A DNA stretch of 64,000 nucleotides from an uncultured Eubacteriales bacterium (GCA_900544295.1 UQUO01000007.1:24583-88582), one strand, 5' to 3'. Shown: positions 15,650-24,304, counted from the first letter of the stretch. Translations and numbers: made by a program. The notes: generated from the letters alone by a model not told the origin.

Positions 15650-16339
15650 TCATTGCTTTTTGTCCTTTTTCATCTTCGCAACTAATCCGGGATTGTTCTT
15701 TACAAACTCGTGCACCATCTGTATGTCCTCCTCAGTCAGCGGTTCCTCAGCTTGGGGCTCATCGCCGCCTTCCGCCGGTGGGAGATGGAGCTCGTGAGAC
15801 GAGCTGTAAGTTATGGTCTGGTCCTTCCAGGCCGCGTAGTCTTCTGCCGACAGCTGGCCGCTTGCCAGCTTGCTGCGCTGCTCCTTCCACTGTTCGAGCA
15901 GCAGGCAGAACGAGGGATTGAGCTCGGCGCTCGTCCCCGTGCCGCCGAAAGAGAGCGAGCACTTCCAGCTCTGGCTCTTTGGCGGCTTCTCAACTTCAAT
16001 GTCGAAGTCCAGCTCATCTGCCGTGTCGAGCAAGAACAGAAAGTCCATGACGTCGGCAAGACTGGTCAAAACCGCCCTCCTCGTTCCGAGACCGATCATG
16101 TACGACAGGGGAACGTCCAGCGCAGCGCAGATGCTTACAAGCGCCGAAATCGAAACGTCTATGTCCCCGCACTCGTATTTCTGTATCGTTCTCAGCGAGC
16201 GGTCCAGCATTTCAGCCAGCTTGGTCTGGCTGATGTGCCTCATTTTGCGCGCAAGGCGTATTCGTTTGCCGATCTCCTTTGAGTCGAAGGCTTCTCCGCT
16301 TCCGCCGGTGTAGTCGAAATCGTCGTAGTTGTGCTCCAT
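15650..16339 (-). CDS. XRE-family repressor of element B
   Basis: A 229-residue protein. A lambda-type helix-turn-helix spans about residues 22-75 (IRLARKMRHISQTKLAEMLDRS, then LVSICAALDVPLSYMIG). A poorly conserved C-terminal part contains a segment with SFCLLLEQWKEQRSKLASGQ and ends in a basic tail. It is divergent from the xis/repA operon, with consensus promoter and GATAGT repeats between them. This is the classic layout of a lysogeny-type repressor that keeps excision genes off. No LexA-like autocleavage motif is evident, so the inducing signal is unknown. Confidence 0.85.
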   Translation of the reverse strand: MEHNYDDFDYTGGSGEAFDSKEIGKRIRLARKMRHISQTKLAEMLDRSLRTIQKYECGDIDVSISALVSICAALDVPLSYMIGLGTRRAVLTSLADVMDFLFLLDTADELDFDIEVEKPPKSQSWKCSLSFGGTGTSAELNPSFCLLLEQWKEQRSKLASGQLSAEDYAAWKDQTITYSSSHELHLPPAEGGDEPQAEEPLTEEDIQMVHEFVKNNPGLVAKMKKDKKQ

Positions 16340-16366
16340 TCAGTTCACCTCGAACAGAGTATATCA

Positions 16367-16456
16367 GATAGTAATGCGAATTGCAAGTACATAATTAAAT
16401 TTGATACTGTTGACAAACGCACCGATAGTACATATAATGCTATACGTATTGATAGT
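16367..16456. promoter_or_regulatory. GATAGT operator repeats in the element B control region
   Basis: GATAGT occurs three times in direct orientation, at 16367-16372, 16424-16429 and 16451-16456. The second lies inside the -35/-10 spacer of the xis-repA promoter and the third just after its -10. The placement suits binding by the divergent repressor. Binding is inferred. Confidence 0.55.
16410..16438 (+). promoter_or_regulatory. Consensus promoter of xis-repA
   Basis: A perfect sigma-A promoter: TTGACA (16410-16415), 17-bp spacer, TATAAT (16433-16438). Such strength would need tight repression, which fits the adjacent repressor gene and GATAGT repeats. Confidence 0.85.
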
Positions 16457-16524
16457 GCGCATTATGATAGGAGGTGAAATGTAAGCGCACTTGAGATTCA
16501 TATACTTTACAATCAGGAGGTAAA

Positions 16525-16719
16525 ATGCAGGCACAATTTGTAACGGCTCAGGAGGTAGCCGAAATCATGGGAGTCAGCAGGAGCAAAGCGTATCAGATTG
16601 TGAGAGAGATGAATCGGGAGCTGAAGAGCATGGGGTACATAACCGTTTCTGGAAAATGTCCGGTGCAGTACTTCAAAAAGAAGTTCTACGGCCTTCAGAT
16701 AGGCGGTGACTCCATATGA
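16525..16719 (+). CDS. xis: Excisionase-like helix-turn-helix protein
   Basis: A 64-residue winged-helix protein: FVTAQEVAEIMGVSRSKAYQIVREMN is a MerR/excisionase-type helix-turn-helix, followed by a GYITVSGKCPVQYFKKKFYG tail that would form the wing. ATG 16525 follows CAGGAGG. It overlaps repA by four bases (ATGA) and lies behind the strong repressed promoter, so it is probably the directionality factor that favours excision. A role as transcription activator is the alternative. Confidence 0.75.
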   Translation: MQAQFVTAQEVAEIMGVSRSKAYQIVREMNRELKSMGYITVSGKCPVQYFKKKFYGLQIGGDSI

Positions 16720-17807
16720 AGGACTGTGTGACTGAAGAAATTATTGAAGAAACCAATGAAGAAACCAAGCTGGGCGGGCTGCTCAAAAAGATGCAGAGAA
16801 TGAACAGCCCCGGCTATTTACATACAGTGTCGCTGAATGAACTCTATGAAAACGTGTACGAAAGCAGGCCGCCCGTCATAGACGGCCTGCTGTACGCCGG
16901 GGCGTACATACTGGCAGGCGCCCCGAAGATAGGCAAGTCTTTTCTTGTCGCCCAGCTTGCCTACCACGTAAGCACAGGCCAGCCGCTGTGGGGCTACGAC
17001 GTTCACCAGGGGACGGTGCTCTACCTGGCCCTGGAGGACGACTTCCGCCGCCTGCAGGACAGGATGTCGCGTATGTTCGGCGTTGAGGGCACGGACGAGC
17101 TCCACTTTTCCGTCAACGCAAAGATGCTCGGAGACGGCCTTGACGCACAGCTGGAGCGATTCGTGAGAGAGCACCCGGAGACAAAGCTGATAGTGCTCGA
17201 CACTCTGCAAAAGGTGCGCGAGGCCTCGAAAGATTACAGCTACGGCAGCGACTACGAGCTTATAAACCGCCTCAAGTTTTTCGCAGACAGCCACGGCGTT
17301 TGCGTACTGGCGGTGCACCACACGAGAAAGCAGACGGCTGACGACTGCTTTGAGACTATCTCGGGCACGACGGGCCTGTTCGGCTGCGCGGACGGCGCGC
17401 TGCTTATGCGCAAAGAGAAGCGCACAGACCTCACCGCAACGCTCGACGTTGCAGGCCGCGATCAGCCCGACCAGAGGCTGCATCTGAAGAAAGACGCCGA
17501 CAGCCTGACCTGGGAGCTGGAGTGCGCCGACACCCAGCCCTGGCGGCAACCGCCCGACCCGGTGCTGGAGGCGGTGGCAAAGCTGAGCATCAGCGCCGGA
17601 GAGTGGGAGGGCAGCCCGAGCGAGCTGGCGAGGGCGATAAACACGAGTATGGCGGTAAATCGCCTGACGCGCCACCTGAACGTGAACGCAGGCCGCCTGC
17701 TGGACGAGCATCAGGTAAAGTACGAGTTCAAGACAAAACACGAAGGCCGCCGCATCCGCCTGACGCACGTCCCGGTGATAGTCCAGGCGTATGAAGTGAC
17801 CGCATAA
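16716..17807 (+). CDS. RepA-like AAA ATPase/replicative helicase of element B
   Basis: A 363-residue RecA-fold ATPase with GAPKIGKS at about residue 67, IVLDTLQKV near 160 and the AVHHTRKQ segment. It closely matches the element A protein from GYLHTVSLNEL to the C-terminal VNRLTRHLNVNAGRLLDEH; element A has a longer, unrelated N-terminal lead. Coupled to xis, it is likely to unwind or replicate the excised circle. A 3+3 array of 9-bp repeats begins at the base after its stop codon, a candidate target. The codon composition is more GC-rich than in element A, so the two copies have been apart for some time. Confidence 0.85.
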   Translation: MKDCVTEEIIEETNEETKLGGLLKKMQRMNSPGYLHTVSLNELYENVYESRPPVIDGLLYAGAYILAGAPKIGKSFLVAQLAYHVSTGQPLWGYDVHQGTVLYLALEDDFRRLQDRMSRMFGVEGTDELHFSVNAKMLGDGLDAQLERFVREHPETKLIVLDTLQKVREASKDYSYGSDYELINRLKFFADSHGVCVLAVHHTRKQTADDCFETISGTTGLFGCADGALLMRKEKRTDLTATLDVAGRDQPDQRLHLKKDADSLTWELECADTQPWRQPPDPVLEAVAKLSISAGEWEGSPSELARAINTSMAVNRLTRHLNVNAGRLLDEHQVKYEFKTKHEGRRIRLTHVPVIVQAYEVTA

Positions 17808-17881
17808 CGCAACGCTTGCGACGCTTGCAACGGTAAAACCGACACCCCAAACCAAGCGTCGCAACCGTCGCAACCGTCGCA
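17808..17881. repeat. Inverted array of 9-bp repeats after repA (element B)
   Basis: Left arm: CGCAACGCT, TGCGACGCT, TGCAACGGT at 17808-17834. Right arm: AGCGTCGCA, ACCGTCGCA, ACCGTCGCA at 17855-17881. The centre is 20 bp. Geometry and consensus match 1483-1557 in element A although flanking sequence differs, so the design appears to be conserved. It is a candidate origin or RepA-binding site. Confidence 0.8.
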
Positions 17882-17890
17882 CAGACCAGA

Positions 17891-17920
17891 GGCTCTCCCG
17901 GCTTTGTGGCCGGGAGAGCC
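17891..17920. repeat. Perfect 12-bp hairpin after the 9-mer array
   Basis: GGCTCTCCCGGC and GCCGGGAGAGCC with a 6-base loop. It is followed by TTGTGG, not a clean T-run. It may terminate repA transcription, or be part of the origin-like unit, as in element A. Confidence 0.6.
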
Positions 17921-17995
17921 TTGTGGCAATATCGTGCAAGCAATGTCCGTGTCCGGACACGATCAAACTTCGTGCAGCGCTGGCGCTTGTTGTTA

Positions 17996-18024
17996 TGGCA
18001 ATATTAGGCTGACTGTGTTATAAT
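17996..18024 (+). promoter_or_regulatory. Possible promoter of the helicase-PLD operon
   Basis: A TATAAT at 18019-18024 stands 28 bp before the helicase start. The matching -35 (TGGCAA, 17-bp spacer) is weak, so expression may be low or activated. Confidence 0.4.
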
Positions 18025-18052
18025 CTACAAAAACCAGGTGAGGGTGTGGGAT

Positions 18053-21000
18053 ATGCCTGATCTAATGGATAATGAGCGCGTTGAGCTGCATGGTATGCTC
18101 GCGGAGTTCAGGCAGGCACTGGAAGAGGAAATACATAAGGTCAAGAGCAGTGGGCTGTCGTCAACGCTGCTGTTTGCCGGCAGGCGGATAGATAGCAGGG
18201 GCGCTGAATTCTGGTACAGATTCAGGGTCGAGTACGCCCCGGCGATGCCGGCGGATACGCCATGCAAGCTGACCATCGGTAAGGAGCAATTCAATGTCAC
18301 CGTGGTCAGCTTTGACGAAAACTCCATTATCATATCTTCTAAAATCGAGCTGACAGGCGCGCTTGGCAAGGCGCGTCTCGAAAACGGCGCGACAGTTTTG
18401 ATGGAGCGGCTCATCGGCTGCATCGAGGAAAACGCCGAAAAGCCAAACCCGGCGGGTGACCGTATGCTCTTGCAGGGTGGTAAAGTATACGAGGCCAGAA
18501 AGATATTCCAATACGACGAGCCTTTTATATATCCCGGCAACACTGAGAACCAGAACCGTGCGGTGGAAGCCGCGCTTGCCAACGATATCACATACATCTG
18601 GGGCCCGCCGGGAACTGGCAAGACCACCGTAATCGGCCAAATTATTGACGGGCTATATAGGCATGGACGCTCTGTATTGGTCGTATCCCACACTAACACC
18701 GCCGTCGATGGCGCGATAGAGAAAGCGGACAGGACGTATTTCAGCGAGCACGGTTTGGATGAGGGCGGCATCTATCCAATATTGCGTTTGGGCATCCCGT
18801 CAAGACCTCTGCCGGAGCGCGTGCTGCTGAAAACGCACACAGACGTACTGGGACGGGAGCTGTATGAAAGAGAAGCTGCTCTGAAAAACCAGCTTGCGTC
18901 GTTGCAGAGAAATCAGAACGAAATTCGGCTTCTGCTGAGCAAAAACACTTGGCTTGAAAAGACGAATCTCCCTCTCTTTCCGGGAGATATGCAGATAATA
19001 GAAGCACTGAAAAGGGAAATAGCCGCGGCGGAACGTGAGGCAGAAAAGCTTGACGGCGAGATTAAAAAGGAGCTGTCAGAGCACCCCGAGTATAAGAGTC
19101 GTGCCTCATTGCACAAGAAAGCCTTGGCGCAGAGAAAGGAACTAGAGTCACTCTGTCAGAACATCCTGTGCGCGGAGAAAATGCTCGATGAGGCTCCGCA
19201 CAAGATCCAGCGGGCGCGCGATGAGGCCAGGAAGCACGACGTCTATAGACAGCTGAGGCAGCAAAAAGAAAAGCTCATGTCGGAGCAGTTCCTAAATGAG
19301 CAGCTGCACAGCTGTGCGGAGACCATCGCAAAGCTCAATGCGGAGCTCGATTCCCTTGCGTCCCAGGCAAAGACCGCGTTTCACGAAATAGCAGATTACG
19401 AGGGCAAGAGCTCCCTCGGAAAATTCTTTTCCGGCAAGGCCTCTTACCTCCAGGCAAAGGAACGGGCGGAGCAGATAGCCCTGAGAGTGCCGAAGGCAGA
19501 AGAGGAACTTAGATGCGAGGAGATGCTCGAGGAGGAATATAAGAACCAGCTCGACGAGGTTCTGCTTCTGAGTGAGCAGCTAAAGAGAGTGATACCCAGC
19601 CAGAGCGCGGAATACTGGCTTGGCAAGGCTCAGGAATTCTCGGCATCCGCAGAAAAAGCCCGGGCGGTGCTGCCTCAGCTTAGGCAGGAGAGGGACGACC
19701 TTACCGTTGAGCTTCGTGAGATTAATGAACAGCTCGCCGCAATAGACGCCGCGACAGGCAAGCTCAAGGAAAAACAGCAGCTCTGCGCTCAGCTGAAAAA
19801 CTCGGCTCAGAAAAAGAGAGAAAAGCTCAGTGAGCTTGAGTCAGCCCTGCAGGAGGACATAGCACGCGAGCGCTCGCTCTGCCTGGCTTTCGACTACGAA
19901 CTCGAGGCTGAGGATGCAAAGTCGGTTTATGAAGACCTCAAGGCGCTTGAGGTCACAATTAAAGCTGAGCTTTCCGGCTGTGATATTCCCGCACTTGAGG
20001 CTGAGAAGTCAAAGCTTATTGAACAGCAGACGGAGACAATCAAAGAACTGGACGAGGTCGAAGCAAAATTGCATGAGCTGGAGTGGCAGGCCGTACTTAG
20101 CGCAAAGATCGTCGGCACTACGCTGGCTAAATCATACCTGAGCGACACACTCAGGTCTCGCACGTTCGACACGGTAATACTCGACGAGGCGTCCATGGCG
20201 TCGATACCCGCGCTCTGGTGCGCTGCACTGCTGGCAGAGAAAAATGTCGTCATAGTGGGCGACTTTTTGCAGCTGCCGCCTATCGTCATGGCCAACACGC
20301 CCGTGGCGCAAAAATGGCTGGGTCAGGACATCTTTTTCCACAGCGGGATGCTTGAAGCCATAAAGGACAGGCGGCCGCAGAATTTCATAATGCTTAACGA
20401 CCAGTTCCGCATGGAATCTGAAATCGCAGGTATTGCAAATATCTATTACGGAGAATATGGCGGACTCATATCCCATGACAACGATGAGCACCGTCTCAAA
20501 CAGCGGGAAGAGTTTTATGGCTGGTACTCCGGCAAACGCACAAAACACAGCATACACCTCGTGGACACGGAGAGCCTGCACGCCTGGGTCACCGGCGTAC
20601 CGCAGGGCAAGAGCCACAGCCGCCTGAACTGTTTTTCGGCCGCCGTGGACGTTGACCTGGCCTTTAAATGCCTGGAAAACGTGTTGTCCGAACTTGACCC
20701 GAATACTGCAAAACCCGTTGAGCAGGCCAGTGTGCTCATAATTGCACCGTACAAGCCCCACACCGCAAGGCTCAACAAGCTGATAGATTTGGAATACAGC
20801 AGCCGAGGGTTCAAGGAAAACTTGAATTATATCAGGGCCGGCACCATCCACAGCTTTCAGGGCAGCGAAGCCGACATCGTGATATTCGACCTCGTTATCG
20901 ACGAGCCCCACTACAAGGCGGGGGTGTTCAGGCCTGAACCTGAAGTGAATGCGAGTTTGAGGAAAATGTTCAATGTGGCCGTTACAAGAGCTAGATTCAA

Positions 21001-21970
21001 GCTGTATGTGGTCGGAAACTTTGCATACTGTCGCAAACGAGCAAAGAACAATGCCCTTTCAGAGCTTCTGGATATGTTGTTAGATAATCTGAAGCTCAAA
21101 AAGGTTGACGCAAAGGAGCTTCTGCCGGGTCTCACATATGCAAAGGGTGCCTGTGATGTCGTCGTAACAGGGCATGCGGGTCGCAGCATGGTTTGCAGGG
21201 AGGACTCATTCTTTGAACACTTCCAAGGCGATCTCGTAAACTTCAAGAATAGGTTGATAATATACTCGCCATTTATTACCGAGAATCGTCTGGCAGAGCT
21301 GCTGCCATATTTTGCGGACGCAGCAAACGCTGGAAAACGTATCATAGTCGTGACAAAAGCGCTGAGTGAGCGGGGCAAGAGGGAGCTGTATTCGTATAAG
21401 CTCTGTGAAAAAGCTCTGTCTGATTCCGGGGTGAGTATCGTCCACAAGAAGGGAATGCACGAGAAGTTGGTGATAGTTGACGATGATGCGACATGGATAG
21501 GCTCTCTCAACGTGCTTAGCTTCAGCGGGCTAACGGGTGAGGTCATGCAGAGGCACGAGAGCCGCGAATTGACGGGTGATTTTGAGAAGCTCTACGATAT
21601 CGGACACATAAGCGAAGCTGTAGAGAGCAGCGTTGAGCTTGCCTGTCCCATCTGTGGCGCCGAAATGCTGATAAAAGAGAGCGATAGCGGCGGCATATAC
21701 TGGAGCTGCTCGTCCTGCGGCTATACGAGGCATCCAGAGCAGCAATACCCGGTGGACGGCGTGTTGCGCTGCAAATGTGGAGCGCCATATGTATTCGCCA
21801 TGAAGAACCAGCCGCGCTGGGTGTGCTCGCAGAACCAGAGCCACTACCAGATCATGCGCGAGAGCGACCTGAAACTCGAAAAAATGGCCGCCCTCATCCC
21901 AACAAAAAAGGCGCTCAAAGAAGTTGAGAAATACTTTGCGGAGAAGAAAGCAAAGAGCGGTAAAAAGTGA
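18053..21970 (+). CDS. SF1 helicase fused to phospholipase D nuclease, type II Mokosh-like
   Basis: A 1305-residue protein. It has an SF1/Upf1-like helicase with Walker [10 protein letters not shown] near residue 185, a long charged coiled-coil insertion (roughly 260-560), the DEAS box VILDEASMAS near 708, QFRM, GTIHSFQGSEAD and VAVTRARFKLY. A phospholipase D domain follows with HEKLVIVDDDATWIGSLN near 1135 (HxK...D, one copy), then two zinc ribbons with CPIC...CSSC and CKC...C. A helicase and PLD nuclease in a single chain is the architecture of MkoC of the anti-phage Mokosh type II system. ATG 18053 fits the AGGTGAGG spacing; a GTG at 18038 is possible. It heads a three-gene operon of cargo on element B. 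Confidence 0.8.
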   Translation: MPDLMDNERVELHGMLAEFRQALEEEIHKVKSSGLSSTLLFAGRRIDSRGAEFWYRFRVEYAPAMPADTPCKLTIGKEQFNVTVVSFDENSIIISSKIELTGALGKARLENGATVLMERLIGCIEENAEKPNPAGDRMLLQGGKVYEARKIFQYDEPFIYPGNTENQNRAVEAALANDITYIWGPPGTGKTTVIGQIIDGLYRHGRSVLVVSHTNTAVDGAIEKADRTYFSEHGLDEGGIYPILRLGIPSRPLPERVLLKTHTDVLGRELYEREAALKNQLASLQRNQNEIRLLLSKNTWLEKTNLPLFPGDMQIIEALKREIAAAEREAEKLDGEIKKELSEHPEYKSRASLHKKALAQRKELESLCQNILCAEKMLDEAPHKIQRARDEARKHDVYRQLRQQKEKLMSEQFLNEQLHSCAETIAKLNAELDSLASQAKTAFHEIADYEGKSSLGKFFSGKASYLQAKERAEQIALRVPKAEEELRCEEMLEEEYKNQLDEVLLLSEQLKRVIPSQSAEYWLGKAQEFSASAEKARAVLPQLRQERDDLTVELREINEQLAAIDAATGKLKEKQQLCAQLKNSAQKKREKLSELESALQEDIARERSLCLAFDYELEAEDAKSVYEDLKALEVTIKAELSGCDIPALEAEKSKLIEQQTETIKELDEVEAKLHELEWQAVLSAKIVGTTLAKSYLSDTLRSRTFDTVILDEASMASIPALWCAALLAEKNVVIVGDFLQLPPIVMANTPVAQKWLGQDIFFHSGMLEAIKDRRPQNFIMLNDQFRMESEIAGIANIYYGEYGGLISHDNDEHRLKQREEFYGWYSGKRTKHSIHLVDTESLHAWVTGVPQGKSHSRLNCFSAAVDVDLAFKCLENVLSELDPNTAKPVEQASVLIIAPYKPHTARLNKLIDLEYSSRGFKENLNYIRAGTIHSFQGSEADIVIFDLVIDEPHYKAGVFRPEPEVNASLRKMFNVAVTRARFKLYVVGNFAYCRKRAKNNALSELLDMLLDNLKLKKVDAKELLPGLTYAKGACDVVVTGHAGRSMVCREDSFFEHFQGDLVNFKNRLIIYSPFITENRLAELLPYFADAANAGKRIIVVTKALSERGKRELYSYKLCEKALSDSGVSIVHKKGMHEKLVIVDDDATWIGSLNVLSFSGLTGEVMQRHESRELTGDFEKLYDIGHISEAVESSVELACPICGAEMLIKESDSGGIYWSCSSCGYTRHPEQQYPVDGVLRCKCGAPYVFAMKNQPRWVCSQNQSHYQIMRESDLKLEKMAALIPTKKALKEVEKYFAEKKAKSGKK

Positions 21971-21994
21971 TGAAGTGACCGAGGAGAATATGCA

Positions 21995-22735
21995 ATGGGA
22001 TATATTGAGGAGAACAATGCCCTGTTTGCGGAGTGGAAGAAGATCATGGGTTCCGTCTCAGACCGCAAGGAATATGGCATCGCCGCGACCGAGATAAACC
22101 ACGCAAATACGGTGTTCATCCGCGACGGGGTGGTCTGCCCGGAGCTGTGGTTCGCGCAGCGAACACGTCCGCTTTTCCTACTCAAGGAGGCATACAACGG
22201 CGACGGGGACTGGGATCTTTCCAGTGACCATCTGTTGACGGGCAACTCCGCCTCGAGGATGTGGCGCAGGGTCTCGCACTGGACATACGCTCTGCTCAAT
22301 ACCACGGCAGAGGAGCTTGCTCCATATGATCCCGGGCTGGATGTGTCAAAGTACGGCAATGAGCACCTGAGGCGCATAGCCGTTGTAAACGTAAAAAAGA
22401 GCGGCGGCAATAACAGCTCAAGTATGGACGAGATACGCAGCTACGCCTGGTTCGATGCAGAGCGGCTGTGGAAACAGCTTTCTCTCTGCGATCCGACCGT
22501 CATCGTCTGCGGCTACACCGGCTCAGCGCTTGACATCATCGCAGAGCGCATGACTGGAAGAAAGGTGCGCGATACGTACAACGAAAACCTGTACTACACG
22601 ATGGAGCTAAATGGCAACAAGGTGCTTGTCCTCGACTACTGGCACCCGGCAAACCATTTCCCGAAGGAAATGAACTACTTCGGCCTGGCCGCAGTTTACC
22701 AGTTAGGGCTGAAGAACTGTGTATTGGGAGAATAG
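21995..22735 (+). CDS. Uracil-DNA-glycosylase-fold protein
   Basis: A 246-residue protein starting at ATG 21995 after CCGAGGAG. Its layout resembles the uracil-DNA glycosylase superfamily: LFLLKEAY in the first strand, AVVNVKKSGG near residue 130, VIVCGYTGSAL near 168 and DYWHPANHF near 212, the last matching the HP(S/A/N) catalytic loop position. The classic water-activating motif is not clear, so it may bind rather than cut, or act on an unusual base or nucleotide. It starts 24 bases after the helicase-PLD gene. It could recognise modified phage bases or protect host DNA. The fold assignment is by motif order only. Confidence 0.5.
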   Translation: MGYIEENNALFAEWKKIMGSVSDRKEYGIAATEINHANTVFIRDGVVCPELWFAQRTRPLFLLKEAYNGDGDWDLSSDHLLTGNSASRMWRRVSHWTYALLNTTAEELAPYDPGLDVSKYGNEHLRRIAVVNVKKSGGNNSSSMDEIRSYAWFDAERLWKQLSLCDPTVIVCGYTGSALDIIAERMTGRKVRDTYNENLYYTMELNGNKVLVLDYWHPANHFPKEMNYFGLAAVYQLGLKNCVLGE

Positions 22736-22737
22736 AT

Positions 22738-23439
22738 ATGGAAGACATCCTTCAGGCGCTTAATGACATAGTTCAGATACTGGAAGAGAGCCAAAATCCG
22801 ACCTGGCTGTTATATCTGAGCGCACTTGGCCCTCTGATCCTCACGGCGATTTCCGTGTTCATTGCATGCCAGCAGCATAAGCAAAACCAGGCTCTGGAAA
22901 AGCAAATTGCCGATCGAGACTATAAGAACATACTCAGACAAAACGCACTGGCTATATACAACGATTTCTTTAATGGACTGAGGGTCGTGCATCAAGCTGT
23001 CGGGAATGTTGCTGAAGTTTTCTCTATGCCAAAATCTTTGGATATGTGGTCAAAAGAACTGCAAACGGCATATGAGCAAATGACAGCTTCGTATAACCAT
23101 GCAAAGCTCATGCTCGATGATGATAAACTAATCGAGGTGTTGAAACGTACATACAATTGTTTTGTGGAACTTTATGAAGAGTTCAATTCATATTGTAACA
23201 GCGGAGAGGCTTATTCTGTCATAGGCAATGCCTTTAGAATTGTATCAGCAAAATTCGGCGTCAAAACAGAGCTAGAGTTGTTACTGAAGCCAGTAGTAAA
23301 GGAAAAGTATTTGGATCTGTGCTACACCGATGAGGCGAAGAAAATACATGAATTGATGGAAGCATATATAGAAGCAATGAAGGACGACAAATTTGACAAA
23401 TATTTCAAGAAGTACGTACAACTTGAAGTAACGAAATAA
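22738..23439 (+). CDS. Membrane-anchored helical protein, third gene of the defence-like operon
   Basis: A 233-residue protein with one transmembrane helix (about residues 22-42, WLLYLSALGPLILTAISVFI), then a charged helix (QQHKQNQALEKQIADRD) and a long soluble helical domain. It starts two bases after the preceding stop, with a GGGAG site inside that gene, so the genes are tightly linked. Small membrane-tethered proteins next to defence nucleases often act as effectors or sensors; here this is only a suggestion. I recognise no family. Confidence 0.65.
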   Translation: MEDILQALNDIVQILEESQNPTWLLYLSALGPLILTAISVFIACQQHKQNQALEKQIADRDYKNILRQNALAIYNDFFNGLRVVHQAVGNVAEVFSMPKSLDMWSKELQTAYEQMTASYNHAKLMLDDDKLIEVLKRTYNCFVELYEEFNSYCNSGEAYSVIGNAFRIVSAKFGVKTELELLLKPVVKEKYLDLCYTDEAKKIHELMEAYIEAMKDDKFDKYFKKYVQLEVTK

Positions 23440-23481
23440 TGCGGTGCAAGCAAAACCGGCGTCCACCATGGGACGCCGGTT

Positions 23482-23730
23482 TCATTTCAGCTCCTGCTCC
23501 AAGCCCCTGAACAGCTCCGAGTGAAAGAAGTCCTCAATCGAGATGCCCAGGCCGTCGCAGAGTTTTTTGATCGTCGATATGGTCGCGCTGTGGTTGCGGC
23601 CGCTGACTATGTTGTTCACTGTGGACTGTGTCACTCCGCTCATGCTGCACAGCTTGTTGATGGAGATGTTCTCCTCGCGGCAGAGCTCCAAAATACGCTC
23701 CTTTACCGCCTCCCCAATGTCCACGGGCAT
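23482..23730 (-). CDS. XRE-family regulator (element B cassette)
   Basis: An 82-residue helix-turn-helix protein: INKLCSMSGVTQSTVNNIVSG is the DNA-binding core, followed by TISTIKKLCDGLGISIEDFF. It ends there, lacking the longer tail of the element A protein at 2236. It is divergent from the SLOG gene at 23,819, and the gap contains a perfect 15-bp-arm palindrome, its likely binding site. ATG 23730 is one codon inside a possible GTG start. Confidence 0.85.
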   Translation of the reverse strand: MPVDIGEAVKERILELCREENISINKLCSMSGVTQSTVNNIVSGRNHSATISTIKKLCDGLGISIEDFFHSELFRGLEQELK

Positions 23731-23775
23731 CACCTCATTTCAAGACGATGATAACCGTTTGCCCTTGAAAAGATT

Positions 23776-23808
23776 AACCCTTTTGAGTTAAAATAACTCA
23801 AAAGGGTT
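23776..23808. promoter_or_regulatory. Perfect palindrome between XRE and SLOG (element B)
   Basis: AACCCTTTTGAGTTA, AAA, TAACTCAAAAGGGTT: 15-bp arms with no mismatch. It lies in the short divergent region of the XRE/SLOG pair, ten bases before the SLOG start codon, and is a likely operator. Confidence 0.75.
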
Positions 23809-23818
23809 GGTGAGGGCG

Positions 23819-24277
23819 ATGGACAGAAAATGCTGCTTTTTCATAGGTCACAGGGAGGCGTCGCGCGAGATATATCCGGCGCTGCTGTCGGAAGTAGAGC
23901 GGCACATCTGCGAGCTTGGTGTGACGCAGTTCGTGGTCGGGCATTACGGCGGCTTTGACCGCCTCGCCGCTGAGGCGGTTATTGAGGCGAAGGCCAAACA
24001 CGAGGGGATAGAGCTTGTCCTGCTATTGCCGCATCATCCGGCTGAGCGGCCAATATACAGACCTGCTGGTTTTGACTACACATATTACCCTTTCGGCACA
24101 GAAAAGGTGCCGCAAAGCGTGGCAATAGTACGTGCAAACCGGCGGATGGTCGAGCAGGCGGATTTCCTGATAGCTTATGTCTGGCACACGGCCAGCAACG
24201 CGGCGAACCTGCTGGAATACGCCCAGCGCAGGGCAGGGAAGGGCCTGCTGGAGATAACGCTTTTGAAAAGAGGCTGA
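23819..24277 (+). CDS. SLOG-superfamily protein (element B)
   Basis: A 152-residue relative of the element A protein at 2658, sharing CCFFIGHREAS, VVGHYGGFDRLAAEAV, LLLPHHPAERP, a P.SVAIVRANR segment and YVWHTASNA. These blocks would line the ligand pocket of a SLOG/YpsA-type Rossmann fold. ATG 23819 is preferred over an upstream TTG at 23807. The operator-like palindrome sits directly before it, so the divergent XRE protein probably controls it. Its retention in two elements with different cargo suggests that it serves the element itself. Confidence 0.75.
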   Translation: MDRKCCFFIGHREASREIYPALLSEVERHICELGVTQFVVGHYGGFDRLAAEAVIEAKAKHEGIELVLLLPHHPAERPIYRPAGFDYTYYPFGTEKVPQSVAIVRANRRMVEQADFLIAYVWHTASNAANLLEYAQRRAGKGLLEITLLKRG

Positions 24278-24304
24278 CGCGCTATGCGCCAGCCTCTCGC
24301 TTTG

